Source: Fibrobacter sp.
GTDB lineage: Bacteria > Fibrobacterota > Chitinivibrionia > Chitinivibrionales > Chitinispirillaceae
Assembly (NCBI GenBank): GCA_012513915.1
Contig: JAAZBG010000120.1
Coordinates: 22,146-86,145, forward strand
Direction of reading: 5' to 3'
Length of the DNA stretch: 64,000 bases
Shown one piece after another: positions 27,498-36,602 of this stretch. The notes under the pieces were generated by a model. The model saw only the letters and a program-made list of their open reading frames with translations. It made no database searches and had not been told where the DNA came from. Position 1 is the stretch's first letter; each line of letters opens with the position of its first letter. Made by a program: the position numbers and the translations under genes.

Positions 27498-30233
27498 ATG
27501 AAAGTTACTGCAGGAAAACTGGCATTAATCATTATTGCTGGAATTATGGGTATTGTTGTGCTTGCGATTGGCGCATTGCTGCTTTTTTTCCCGGCGGATA
27601 AGATCAAGACTCTTGTAGCATCGGAAGGATCAAAGGTGCTTGGAAGAACGGTGACTATTGACAAAGTACAATTTTCACTGTTTCCCTTTATTGGTGCAAC
27701 AATCAAAGGCCTCGAAGTTGATGGAACAACACGCGGGTCATTTTCAAACGAAAAGTTTGTAACGCTTGACAAAATTCAGGTGCAGATTGCACTGATGTCG
27801 TTATTCAATAAAAACCCGGAAATTACAAAAATCATTCTTGATCAACCGCATATTCTCATTGAAATTGATACTGCCGGACATTTCAGTTTTGATGACCTGG
27901 CTGTTATGCAGGCATCAGATACTCCAAAAAAAGAGAAAAAAGAAGCGGGGCCGCTTGTGTTACCGGTTCCTGTAACGCTTCAAAAGTTTGCAATAAATAA
28001 TGGTGTCATTATATACAGGGATATGAAATCAAAGCAGGAATTAAGTGTCAATGATCTTGATCAGTCAATACAGTTTTCAATTGACAAAGAATTAAAAGAT
28101 ATAAAAACCAGCGGCGAGCTCATCCTCGGTAGCGTATCAGTAAAGACAAAGGAAATTGTAAAACCACTAAAGGATTTGAAAATAAGTCTTACACATGATA
28201 TGGGAGCAGATCTGGTAAACGGGACTGCAACAGTAAATCAGTTGCGCCTGTCATTTCAGAAACTGTTTTTCAATCTCAAGGGTAACGTTACCAATCTGAA
28301 TGCAACTCCGGTTGTAGACCTGAACCTTGAGTCTGACCCTCTGCAGATCAGTGATGTATTGAAGGAGATTCCTGTCGAACTCGCCCCGGATGTTGCTAAA
28401 TTGACAGCTTCCGGATTTGCTGCTGTTACTCTCGCAATCAAAGGTGAGGTTCGTGATAGTGTTCCGCTGCCAATAAATGGCACATGTAAACTTGACAACG
28501 TAAATGTAAAGTACACGGAACTGCCGAAATCAATAAACAATCTGAATGCACTATGCGATTTTACTGATACGAGTGTGTCAATCAGCACCATGAAGTTTAA
28601 CCTCGGAGACAATCCTGTCGAACTGCATGCTTCATTTATTAATTTCAAGAACCCGTTTGTTGATCTGGGAATTCTTGCGAAACTCAACCTTGCAGATTTC
28701 AGGGATATTTTTGTGTTGCCGCCGGGAGCTGAACTTTCAGGTACAGCAAATGTTGATATTAACGCCAAAGGACGTCCCGATCCCAATGATCCGTCAAAGC
28801 TTGATCTTAAGGGAGTTGTCAAATTTGGAGATTTTTCAGTGCTATGGCCGCCTCTTGTTAAACCAGCTGTTATCAAGGGTGATGTTACACTTTCGTCAAT
28901 CGCGATCGGGCAGAACCTTGATGTCACCATTGGTGGGTCAGCGTTAAAACTGAATGGCAACATGAAAAACTATTTGTCAATGGTCTTTCCTGTAAAAGGG
29001 AAAACGCTTCCCCGTCCGTATACTGAATTTACACTGGCAGCATCAATGCTTAATATCGATGAATTCTGGCCACAGTCAAAGGATACTGTAGCAGCCACAC
29101 CATCAGCTGCCGGTTCTGCTGATACACTGCTGCTTCCGGCTCCACTTCCCGGTATTGATATGAAGGCCGTTATCAAGAGTAACAAATGCATCTATCAGGG
29201 AATAATTCTTGATAATCTGAATATGACAGTAAATGTAATTAATGACATTGCCGATATTAATGTCAAAACCGGTTTTTCAGGTGGAACAATTACAAATGTA
29301 CTCAACGGTGATCTTCGTGATGTTAATGATATAAAATTTACCAATAAATTTAACGTGGAAAAAGTACAGGTAGCAGAACTGATATCGAAGTTTGCTCCAT
29401 TTATAAAGCCGGTTAACGTACTGAACAGGGAAATCGTTAATCTTCAGAATAGTCTCAGCGGACGGTTGTCTTTGCAAAGTACTTTTAATGGACGCGGGCG
29501 TTCACCGGACGGCATCATGAAAACGCTGCTTGGTGATCTCTCCATCAGGGTTGGAGATGGTCAGATTACAAAGTCAAATATGGTTGCAAGTCTTGCGTCA
29601 AAGGTAGAGAAGTTTGTTGATATAAAGGATATTAAGTTCAGGGATATGAAAGCGGCGGTTCATGTAGAAAACGAGAGACTCAACTTTGAAGACTTCAAGA
29701 TCGGTTCATCTGCCGGCGATTGGGATATTAAGGGGAGTACCGGTTTTAACGGTGTTCTGCAGATGACAGTAAACAATCGATTGACAAAAGAGTATTCTGA
29801 TAAAGTCAATGCGCTTCAGAATAAAGGGCGTGATGCTGCAAAGAATCTGCTTGCAGGAACAAAATTATCGGCTGCATCACAGCTTATTGACAATGTTGGA
29901 ATTCCGGCCGACCGTGAGGGACGTATCACCCTGAAAATGAATCTTGGTGGAACAATTGATAAACCGGAGGCATCATTTGCAGGGTTCGGTGAGGGTGTTG
30001 CGCCACAAGCTGATCAAAAGATTCCGTCACAACAGGTAAAGCAACAGGCCCAGCAGGTTATCGAAGAGAAAAAAGCGGAATTGAAAGCTACAATTGATGA
30101 AGAAAAGATAAAGGCAGAAGAGGCAGCCAGGAAAAAACTTGAAGAGGAAAAGGCTGCACTTGAAGAGCAGGCGAAACAAAAACAGGAACAGTTGAAAAAT
30201 GAAGGCCTGAAAAAGCTGAAAAAATTATTTTAG
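27498..30233 (+). CDS. AsmA-family inner-membrane/periplasmic protein
   Basis: AsmA-like proteins span the periplasm and several members move phospholipid to the outer membrane. From the ATG at 27498 (GGAG six bases upstream; an earlier in-frame start exists at 27429) the product is 911 residues. It has one N-terminal membrane anchor (about 8-30). The AsmA opening follows: FFPADKIKTLV and SKVLGRTVTIDKVQFSLFP. Then come long beta-rich repeats (LNLVKP-free, VNDL- and GNVTNL-type strands) and an AsmA C-terminal region (ILNGRGR-like, GDWDIKGSTGFNG). A charged coiled-coil tail of about 70 residues rich in Glu, Lys and Gln ends the protein; such a tail is unusual. Confidence 0.85.
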   Translation: MKVTAGKLALIIIAGIMGIVVLAIGALLLFFPADKIKTLVASEGSKVLGRTVTIDKVQFSLFPFIGATIKGLEVDGTTRGSFSNEKFVTLDKIQVQIALMSLFNKNPEITKIILDQPHILIEIDTAGHFSFDDLAVMQASDTPKKEKKEAGPLVLPVPVTLQKFAINNGVIIYRDMKSKQELSVNDLDQSIQFSIDKELKDIKTSGELILGSVSVKTKEIVKPLKDLKISLTHDMGADLVNGTATVNQLRLSFQKLFFNLKGNVTNLNATPVVDLNLESDPLQISDVLKEIPVELAPDVAKLTASGFAAVTLAIKGEVRDSVPLPINGTCKLDNVNVKYTELPKSINNLNALCDFTDTSVSISTMKFNLGDNPVELHASFINFKNPFVDLGILAKLNLADFRDIFVLPPGAELSGTANVDINAKGRPDPNDPSKLDLKGVVKFGDFSVLWPPLVKPAVIKGDVTLSSIAIGQNLDVTIGGSALKLNGNMKNYLSMVFPVKGKTLPRPYTEFTLAASMLNIDEFWPQSKDTVAATPSAAGSADTLLLPAPLPGIDMKAVIKSNKCIYQGIILDNLNMTVNVINDIADINVKTGFSGGTITNVLNGDLRDVNDIKFTNKFNVEKVQVAELISKFAPFIKPVNVLNREIVNLQNSLSGRLSLQSTFNGRGRSPDGIMKTLLGDLSIRVGDGQITKSNMVASLASKVEKFVDIKDIKFRDMKAAVHVENERLNFEDFKIGSSAGDWDIKGSTGFNGVLQMTVNNRLTKEYSDKVNALQNKGRDAAKNLLAGTKLSAASQLIDNVGIPADREGRITLKMNLGGTIDKPEASFAGFGEGVAPQADQKIPSQQVKQQAQQVIEEKKAELKATIDEEKIKAEEAARKKLEEEKAALEEQAKQKQEQLKNEGLKKLKKLF

Positions 30234-30292
30234 TTCATAGTCAGGATTGTAGTAGCATACAGTCCTGTTGTTATATGGGCAATGAATAATGA

Positions 30293-30613
30293 AAACGCCT
30301 AAATAATAATAAAAATATCAGGGTAATCGGGTTTGATGATACACCGTTTGATACCTTGACACTTAATGCCCGGATGGTCAATATTTGCGGTGTTGTCTGT
30401 AATACAGCGAAATTTGAAGGAATGCTCTGGGGTGAGGTGGCAAAGGACGGTACCGATGCAACGGGTACCGTTCAGGCGAAAGGGTGTACCCCTGAAGCCG
30501 CCGCCCGATTACTTCAAAAGGTAACAGAAAATGGAAATGTTCCTGAAGCTCTCCGGATCGCTCACTTAATTGGTTCTGCTGTAAAAACCGGACAAAGCGG
30601 GAAACGGGCTTGA
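30293..30613 (+). pseudogene. DUF99 (Endo_dU-like) remnant with internal deletion
   Basis: The frame opens after a TGA at 30290 and reads RVIGFDDTPFDTL then VNICGVVCNTAKFEGMLWGE and KDGTDATGTV, which match the N-terminal half of DUF99 proteins. It jumps directly to CTPEAAARLLQKV and VPEALRIAHLIGSAVKTGQS, which match the C-terminal end. The central 80-100 residues expected between are absent. No standard start with a ribosome binding site exists in frame before RVIGFDD; nearby ATGs at 30282 and 30289 lead to early stops. A shorter reading from TTG at 30356 (85 residues) is the only intact ORF. Interpreted as a decayed gene. Confidence 0.6.
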
Positions 30614-30661
30614 ATTAAACATAGCCTTTAGACATTTGTAAACAAAACTGATTATCAGTAT

Positions 30662-31834
30662 TTACCGTTTACTCCGCCACCATGTCAGGTCATCATCATT
30701 CCATGGTCGTATCGCAGATATATACGTAAATGAAATACGCGTTTGACGATCTCTGACACCGCTGCTGCCGTACTTATTCCCAAATGCACCTTTCATAAAA
30801 CCTTCAGGCGATCTGATTCTTCCGAAATCAAGATTAAAATGATTAAGTATGTTTACTCCAAATCCATAATTTGATTCGTATCTCACTCCTGTATAGTCAA
30901 GAAGTAAGCCAAATCTGAAATATCCGGTATTCATAAACCCGAGTTCGATACCCCAGTGAAGTTCACATTCGTTAATATCTTTCTTGAAAGAATCCTCCTT
31001 TACATCGGTAAAAATTGCCTTGTAAAACGGGTCGGGATTACCATTACTATCACTGTATACAAATTCCCTGTTCACCCGGAGCTCTGTTGCGAGAGAGATA
31101 TTCAAGATACTGTCAAAAAAAATCTGCTTATCAAATGCTACAGCAAGGTTCATGGTAAACGGGAGGGGTTCAGGATTACTTCTGTCAGCATAAAAAATGT
31201 TGCTACCCATATTCAATGAAGAGTACCCAAGTTTTAAACCGTTCTCAAAGTTATAAATGTAACCAAAATCTATCGCAAACGCATGCCCGGCACTCTGCCC
31301 GCCATCTAATTGAGGAGCGAATGCTGAGAAGATATATTTTGTTGAAATTCCAAAATTACTGTGTACTAAGCCACTCTCTCTGAAATGAAAGCCATAGGTT
31401 AATGCATAAACATTCTCGTACGATTTCTTCGTTTCCCCTGTACGACCGAATGCATCAACAACTTGATTTTCTCCCATACTAATATGATTGAAAAAGAAAC
31501 TGAATCCACCGAAGAATTCGTTATCGGGTTGATACGCAACTGATAGTGTAGTGTGGTAAAGATCCCGGATATTAAATTCCGGAAGAAGTGTTTCGTAGAA
31601 TGTACCAATCGAGCCTCTATTCCATGCTTTATTTGGAATTGCTATAATCGCAGGATTATAAAAAGCCGCAGCCTGATTATCGGGTAATGCTACGCCAATC
31701 TCACCCATGGAGGTACTTCGTGCACTAAATGGAAAAACCAGCGTAATAACAGCACTCTTTCCAACTTGTGATGCACACAGTGAGATGACATACAACGTTA
31801 AAATCAGGAATGCTCTCTTAACTATGCTTACCAT
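30662..31834 (-). CDS. PorV/PorQ-like outer-membrane protein
   Basis: A 390-residue beta-barrel with signal peptide (residues about 1-22). The N-terminal segment ARSTSMGEIGVALPDNQAAA followed by FYNPA is the pattern of PorV/PorQ-type proteins, which in type IX secretion shuttle cargo at the outer membrane. Repeated amphipathic strands follow (FFGGFSFFFNHISMG, GLKLGYSSLNMGSN). Fibrobacterota members are known to carry type IX-like secretion; whether this copy is the secretion component or a general UPF0164-like porin cannot be told. It is divergent from the ABC transporter genes. Confidence 0.72.
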   Translation of the reverse strand: MVSIVKRAFLILTLYVISLCASQVGKSAVITLVFPFSARSTSMGEIGVALPDNQAAAFYNPAIIAIPNKAWNRGSIGTFYETLLPEFNIRDLYHTTLSVAYQPDNEFFGGFSFFFNHISMGENQVVDAFGRTGETKKSYENVYALTYGFHFRESGLVHSNFGISTKYIFSAFAPQLDGGQSAGHAFAIDFGYIYNFENGLKLGYSSLNMGSNIFYADRSNPEPLPFTMNLAVAFDKQIFFDSILNISLATELRVNREFVYSDSNGNPDPFYKAIFTDVKEDSFKKDINECELHWGIELGFMNTGYFRFGLLLDYTGVRYESNYGFGVNILNHFNLDFGRIRSPEGFMKGAFGNKYGSSGVRDRQTRISFTYISAIRPWNDDDLTWWRSKR

Positions 31835-31993
31835 GGATCCTCCGGATTACGTTAGTACATACAACAATTGAGTTCTACTTGCTACAAAAAATAAATACTA
31901 TTTTATAGCAGTACAAGAACGTTTCTTTGCAAATGTATTTATACCTGAATCTGAATGGTTGAGGGTTAACATTTAAATGTACTGGACAAAATC

Positions 31994-32752
31994 GTGAAAT
32001 TTGAACTCTCTGATTTGACGTATACGTATAAAAAAACAGATGCACATGCGCTTGTTAATATTAATCTGCTACTTGATACAAACAGTATCACCGGACTTGT
32101 CGGTGCAAACGGAAGCGGGAAGTCGACACTTATAAAAGTTTTACTTCGCCAGATTGTAAACTATACAGGAACCTACTCAATTGATTCTGCTGTTGTAAAC
32201 GATTATACCGGAAGTATACCAGGAAACTACAGAATCGGATACGCACCGGAGGATGTTATCCTTGATGATGCACTGAGTGGCTACGAGATGCTCCACATTA
32301 TTAAAGAAGTTCGCTCGATTCCTGATCAGGAATTTATTGATGAGCTTGATGAACTCTGTGATGAATTACGGATTGATGACTGGCTTAAAACAAGAACCTG
32401 TGGTGAGTATTCTCAGGGTATGCGGAGAAAAACTGCGATCGTATGTGCGATGATCGGGCAGCTTAACTACATCATCCTTGATGAACCCAATAACGGGCTG
32501 GATCCTTTGTCAATTTACGGACTTAAACAGGCAATACTTCGCAGGCAACAGAAGGGTACCGGAGTGCTTGTGTCAACGCATGTTCTTGATATTATTGACA
32601 AAATAAGTGAAAACGTTGTCATGATGCGAAAAGGACATGTTATCTATGATGGAACCGTGGAAAAATTGAAAAAATCATGGCCTGATAAAGCGACACTTGA
32701 AGAAATTTATTTCGAAATGTATTCACAGGCCGACAGGAATGATCTCAAATGA
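31994..32752 (+). CDS. ABC transporter ATP-binding protein
   Basis: A 252-residue ATPase with Walker A GANGSGKST (near residue 44), Q-loop region, signature YSQGMRRK, Walker B IILDEPNNGLDP and switch His in LVSTHVLDI. The signature YSQGM and GLDP resemble exporter ATPases of the ABC-2 type. GTG start at 31994 with a weak ribosome binding site. Its stop overlaps the ATG of the membrane partner (ATGA at 32749-32752). Substrate unknown. Confidence 0.92.
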   Translation: MKFELSDLTYTYKKTDAHALVNINLLLDTNSITGLVGANGSGKSTLIKVLLRQIVNYTGTYSIDSAVVNDYTGSIPGNYRIGYAPEDVILDDALSGYEMLHIIKEVRSIPDQEFIDELDELCDELRIDDWLKTRTCGEYSQGMRRKTAIVCAMIGQLNYIILDEPNNGLDPLSIYGLKQAILRRQQKGTGVLVSTHVLDIIDKISENVVMMRKGHVIYDGTVEKLKKSWPDKATLEEIYFEMYSQADRNDLK

Positions 32753-33945
32753 CACATGAGAGAAAATTGATCAGTGCGAATGAGTTCCTTTTTGGTAAAC
32801 CTGTCAGCCTTATGAAACTGGGTACATCATCGATACTGCTTGCAATCATACTGTTTACCGTATTTGAGTATCATGCATATTTACCGCCATCATCGTATCC
32901 TGTCCCCACAATTCCGGGGGATTATTTTGTTCTTGCCGGGATATTGTTTTATACCATAGTCATCCATATAAAACCCTGGGGACTGTTGCGGTATCCGCGG
33001 ATGAACAATATCGCGTTCCTCAGTGGCTTGACATGGGAAAAAAGGCAGGCGGTTGCATCACAATATACAAAAAGAAAATTTTTTGAAAGTCTTCTGTTTA
33101 TCGCGATATTTTATACGATCAGGTATGCGTTGATTTTTCATGCAGATCACTCTCCCGGTCTGATTTCACTCCTGTTTCCCGAAATACCATCAGTGCTTGC
33201 ATTCTATATGCTTTATAGGTACTCCGATAAGCTTGTTGGTTGTATTCCGTGTTCAAAACGTGAGTATATGCTTTCCAGTGAACAGACAGCCCATGGCAGC
33301 AGCATTTTACAAAAAGGTAACTGGCGTTTGCATTTGGCAGTCATACTTTCATATTTAGTCCCAAAAAATTTACGGACAATGACGTTACGGATACTACTAT
33401 ATATTATCAGATGTGATTTGTTCGGGTTTGCATTTGTCAACACTATGGCAGTTATTATTTGCGGTATTATAGTTTTTCTGTTACCGTCAAGTGTTGGATT
33501 ACTTGTCAGAGTTGTACTGTTGGTTGCACCGGTAGTACTACTCGGGGAGATCAGAGAAACGTTTTTTACAGCATTACAAAAGACAATTGATATACCATAC
33601 TGGTCATTCAGGCCGAAGACGCTGATGCACACCTGTACATTTTTCATAGCACTTCTTGTTATTCCCTATATCGTTTTATTTACAGTGTGGCAACTACGAT
33701 CCGGGGATGGAATTATCTCACCAAACAGTCTTTCATTTCTGGTATCGCTTGCAGCGCTTATCGGTACAGCTTCGAATATGTATGTCATATCGGCAGTAAG
33801 TCGTAAGGATCAATCCGGAGTGTTCTTTGCAATTGCAGTTTCGCTTTTATTATGTTCAATGATCCCTGTTGCGAAGGTCGTTTTTCCGATACTGGTGATT
33901 ATTGGAAGCGTTGTTGTTTATAACAAAACGATACGCACACTATGA
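32749..33945 (+). CDS. ABC transporter membrane protein
   Basis: A 398-residue integral membrane protein with about eight to ten hydrophobic segments (for example ILLAIILFTVFEYHAYL, FFESLLFIAIFYTIRYALIF, TMAVIICGIIVFLLPS and AIAVSLLLCSMIPVAKVVFP). It overlaps the ATPase gene by four bases, so it is taken as the permease of the same transporter. It lacks clear similarity to a named permease family. KDPG aldolase follows after about 30 bases but its function seems unrelated. Confidence 0.8.
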   Translation: MTHERKLISANEFLFGKPVSLMKLGTSSILLAIILFTVFEYHAYLPPSSYPVPTIPGDYFVLAGILFYTIVIHIKPWGLLRYPRMNNIAFLSGLTWEKRQAVASQYTKRKFFESLLFIAIFYTIRYALIFHADHSPGLISLLFPEIPSVLAFYMLYRYSDKLVGCIPCSKREYMLSSEQTAHGSSILQKGNWRLHLAVILSYLVPKNLRTMTLRILLYIIRCDLFGFAFVNTMAVIICGIIVFLLPSSVGLLVRVVLLVAPVVLLGEIRETFFTALQKTIDIPYWSFRPKTLMHTCTFFIALLVIPYIVLFTVWQLRSGDGIISPNSLSFLVSLAALIGTASNMYVISAVSRKDQSGVFFAIAVSLLLCSMIPVAKVVFPILVIIGSVVVYNKTIRTL

Positions 33946-33975
33946 ATATGTCAAATAATGGTTGAGAGGAAATAC

Positions 33976-34653
33976 ATGAAATTTACAGATGCATTTAATA
34001 GAAATCCGCTTATAGGAATACTACGGGGCATTGAGCGCAGTCAGGCGACAAGCGTGGTACAGGCTGTTATTGATGGGGGAGTGACTTGTGTCGAGATCAC
34101 CATGAATACACCGGGAGCTGCAGCGATTATCAATCTGGTCAGGGCTTATTTTAACAATAAATGCTGTATTGGTGCAGGAACAGTGTTGACTGTCAGTGAC
34201 TGTAAGGAAGCCATAGAAGCGGGTGCACAATATGTCGTAACACCATGTGTTGACAAAGATGTAATTGATTATTGTAAATCAAATGCCATTCCGGTTGTTC
34301 CCGGCGCACTCACGCCAACTGAAGTATATGCTGCATGGACCGCGGGGGCATCACTGGTAAAGGTGTTCCCGGTAATTTCCATGGGAGGCCCTGACTATAT
34401 AAAGGAACTTCGCGGGCCGTTTACTACAATTCCGCTTGTTGCAGTAAGTGGTGTGACAATTGACAAGGTGGATGATTATTTCAGAGCCGGGGTGAATGGG
34501 ATCGGGCTTGGAACCAAACTATTCCCACCGGAACTTATTAAAGAGAAAAATTTTAAAAAACTTCAGGATATTGCTGAGGATTATACAAAAGCCATTGCAA
34601 AAAACCGGCCGGTTATTGAAGTTAAAGAGAAAAAATTAACTGATCTTATTTAA
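33976..34653 (+). CDS. eda: KDPG/KHG aldolase
   Basis: Class I aldolase cleaving 2-keto-3-deoxy-6-phosphogluconate to pyruvate and glyceraldehyde-3-phosphate (Entner-Doudoroff or uronate catabolism). Segments GILRGI, VEITMNTPGA, IGAGTVLT and VTPCVDKDV match the family; the Schiff-base lysine is in ASLVKVFPV. The frame opens at 33958, but the ATG at 33976 has GAGAGG six bases upstream; 225 residues result. The ending VIEVKEKKLTDLI is a short extra tail. No dehydratase or kinase gene is adjacent. Cytosolic. Confidence 0.93.
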   Translation: MKFTDAFNRNPLIGILRGIERSQATSVVQAVIDGGVTCVEITMNTPGAAAIINLVRAYFNNKCCIGAGTVLTVSDCKEAIEAGAQYVVTPCVDKDVIDYCKSNAIPVVPGALTPTEVYAAWTAGASLVKVFPVISMGGPDYIKELRGPFTTIPLVAVSGVTIDKVDDYFRAGVNGIGLGTKLFPPELIKEKNFKKLQDIAEDYTKAIAKNRPVIEVKEKKLTDLI

Positions 34654-34660
34654 ATCAGGG

Positions 34661-34692
34661 AATCAGGTGGTTTGTTGCCAAACTGCCTGATT
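34661..34692 (+). terminator. Hairpin after eda
   Basis: AATCAGG (34661-34667) pairs with CCTGATT (34686-34692), continued inward by wobble pairs and TTTG/CAAA around a short loop. It follows the eda stop by 8 bases; no T-tract. Confidence 0.5.
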
Positions 34693-34800
34693 ACTTAGAA
34701 AAAAAACTATTGTATTTTTCCTAAAGGAAAATTCTTTCAGTTAATAGTTATCAGCCTTCCCATTAGGGCTGTTTTGGAGAAATCTTTTTAACCATATCGT

Positions 34801-35004
34801 TTGCATACTTCTATCTTTTTAGTATTGATTATTTTGTCTGGTACACTGCTAAACACAAATTTTGAGTACATTGCTCCGGAAGGAACTGCAAAAGCGAACG
34901 CTGTTCTGGAATCAGTTAAACGCCGCAGAAAGTTTGAAGAATCACTAAAACGGATCTTGCCTGACTTACGGGATGTTAAGAAAGTATTACATGGAAAAGT
35001 TTGA
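34801..35004 (+). pseudogene. Fragment of gene upstream of nucleotidyltransferase
   Basis: A 67-residue open frame (TTG start, stop in frame just upstream at 34789). The first 15 residues look non-native, then NTNFEYIAPEGTAKANAVLE and a basic helix VKRRRKFEESLKRIL look like real coding sequence. Its end overlaps the start of the decayed nucleotidyltransferase. Interpreted as the 3' part of the first gene of a former two-gene unit. Family not identified. Confidence 0.4.
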
Positions 35005-35520
35005 ACTTCTTTACAAAGTGCTATTGTTATTACACCATGCATCAGTCTTAAATGATTGTGTTCTGATCGGAAGCTGGTGTCAGGATTTTTACCGTTACAT
35101 GTATGGTAATCCTTTTCAGATACCTGCTGCAACAACAACTGATGCAGATCTTTTTTAGCCAAAAAAACTTAAATTCAAACCGCCAGTTGACATTGCAGGT
35201 ATCATGGAAGAAACCGGATTTACAATCGAGCATGAGTGTACCGATGGTCAGACGCGGTTTATTCACGAGGATTTAAAGGTAGAATTTATTACAGAGGCTG
35301 GTACAAAAGGAGATGAGGCCGTACACTGGTTTTAAAATCTCAGCATTACTACACAGAAACTTTACTTCATGACAATATTCATTGATTATAATATTCAGGT
35401 TCCATTCAGGGATATTGTTGTCAGGATACCTGAGCCACAGGCTTTTGCACATCACAAATTGATAGTAACCGCAACCCTGAGCGACAGAACAGTACAAAAT
35501 ACAAAAATACCTGCCTACGT
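34991..35520 (+). pseudogene. Nucleotidyltransferase-like pseudogene (GSW type)
   Basis: Starting at ATG 34991 the frame reads MEKFELLYKVLLLLHHASVL and then VLIGSWCQDFY with TTTDADLF, the GSx and DxD-like motifs of a minimal nucleotidyltransferase fold. A TAG at 35156-35158 and a TAA at 35333-35335 interrupt the same frame. Between and after them the translation stays protein-like: PKKLKFKPPVDIAGIMEETG, then DLKVEFITEAGTKGDEAVHW, and YFMTIFIDYNIQVPFRDIVV and RIPEPQAFAHHKLIV. Beyond about 35500 similarity fades. Two nonsense changes and a lost C-terminus make it a recent pseudogene. Confidence 0.7.
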
Positions 35521-35705
35521 CTGTCCGCGCGGACTATGCCGAATAAGATCCTATTATGTAAATCATGCAACTACCATATACTTCGCCAGCGTGAGCGCCC
35601 GACGGTGTGGCTCCTGTTTATGGTTGCGGCCAGTTTACATAATGTGCTTATAGCGTATTAATAACGCCGGCAGTTATTTGTGTCAATGTAATTTCTCAAG
35701 TAACG

Positions 35706-36290
35706 TTATTCGATACGATTTTTTTTAACTGGTGAAGTAAATCCCATTTTGCGTTTTTGTGATATTTGTGCAGGTGGGTTTAAAAGCTGGCGTATTGCAT
35801 CAAAGACTATTTTAAACTGTTTATCATATTTCTTTTCGATACTGTCAATTTTTCGTTTAACATCAACAATTGATAACCCCATACGCCGGAATTGAACGAA
35901 TGCTCTCATTATACTAATATTTACATCAATTGCCACATCGCTGTTAAGAACACCTGATAGCATTGCAATCCCCTGTTCTGTAAATACGTAGGGTAGTTTT
36001 CTGCGCCCGCCATGTTCACTTGATGTCGCAATTTGCGATATCAAGTTTTGGAACTCTTCTTTTGTGAGTTGAAACATGAAATCATCAGGAAATCGTTTGA
36101 TGTTACGTTTAACTGCTTCGTTGAGTCGGCTGGTTGGAACGCGATAAAGCACAGCAAGTGCACTGTCAAGCATTACTGATTTTCCACGAATCTGGTAGAT
36201 AAGACCTGTGATATCAGATATGGTAAGATTGTTGTTTATGGTAAACCTTTTATATAATGAGAGATTTTTCCAGAGATTGATGAAAACCAA
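35706..36290 (-). CDS. ORF6N-domain protein (phage-type regulator)
   Basis: A 194-residue protein with an ORF6N domain in its N-terminal half: IYQIRGKSVMLDSALAVLY, then LNEAVKRNIKRFPDDFMFQL and YVFTEQGIAMLSGVLNSDVA. ORF6N domains occur in phage and mobile-element regulators and bind nucleic acid or act as antirepressors. A helical region (residues about 150-175) precedes a basic tail. The track start at 36290 is a TTG without a clear ribosome binding site, and no ATG occurs before residue 40, so the true N-terminus is uncertain. With the neighbouring pseudogene it marks a decayed accessory segment. Confidence 0.8.
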   Translation of the reverse strand: MVFINLWKNLSLYKRFTINNNLTISDITGLIYQIRGKSVMLDSALAVLYRVPTSRLNEAVKRNIKRFPDDFMFQLTKEEFQNLISQIATSSEHGGRRKLPYVFTEQGIAMLSGVLNSDVAIDVNISIMRAFVQFRRMGLSIVDVKRKIDSIEKKYDKQFKIVFDAIRQLLNPPAQISQKRKMGFTSPVKKNRIE

Positions 36291-36602
36291 AACAATACTA
36301 AAGTAAGCGATTAACTTAAATATACATTTTGTGCTTATTATCTGAAGTACGATAAAAATGATAAAATTACTATTAATGGGAATGTGTTGTATTCAGGAAG
36401 TATACCGGATGATCACCGCATCTCTTCCACCATGCCAGTGTAACCCGTATGCTTCAAAACGGTTGTAATACATGGTGTATAGCAGGAAGTTTAAACCAAT
36501 CCGCTTCCTTATCACACAATAGTATTGTATTTTTAGGTCTTTGCCGGTAATCCACCCGGATCAACCGGCCTGTTTTACGACTCAAACAGGAGTATTTATT
36601 AC
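36291..36602. other. Intergenic, no gene seen
   Basis: A 312-base stretch upstream of the GH45-like gene. It should hold the promoters of both divergent genes, but I see no convincing -35/-10 pair, hairpin or repeat. AGGAG just before 36603 is the ribosome binding site of the next gene. Confidence 0.5.

Noticed and set aside
34991..35520. Stop codon readthrough or recoding in the nucleotidyltransferase
   Set aside because: Two different stops (TAG and TAA) with no visible structure; loss of the C-terminus points to decay.
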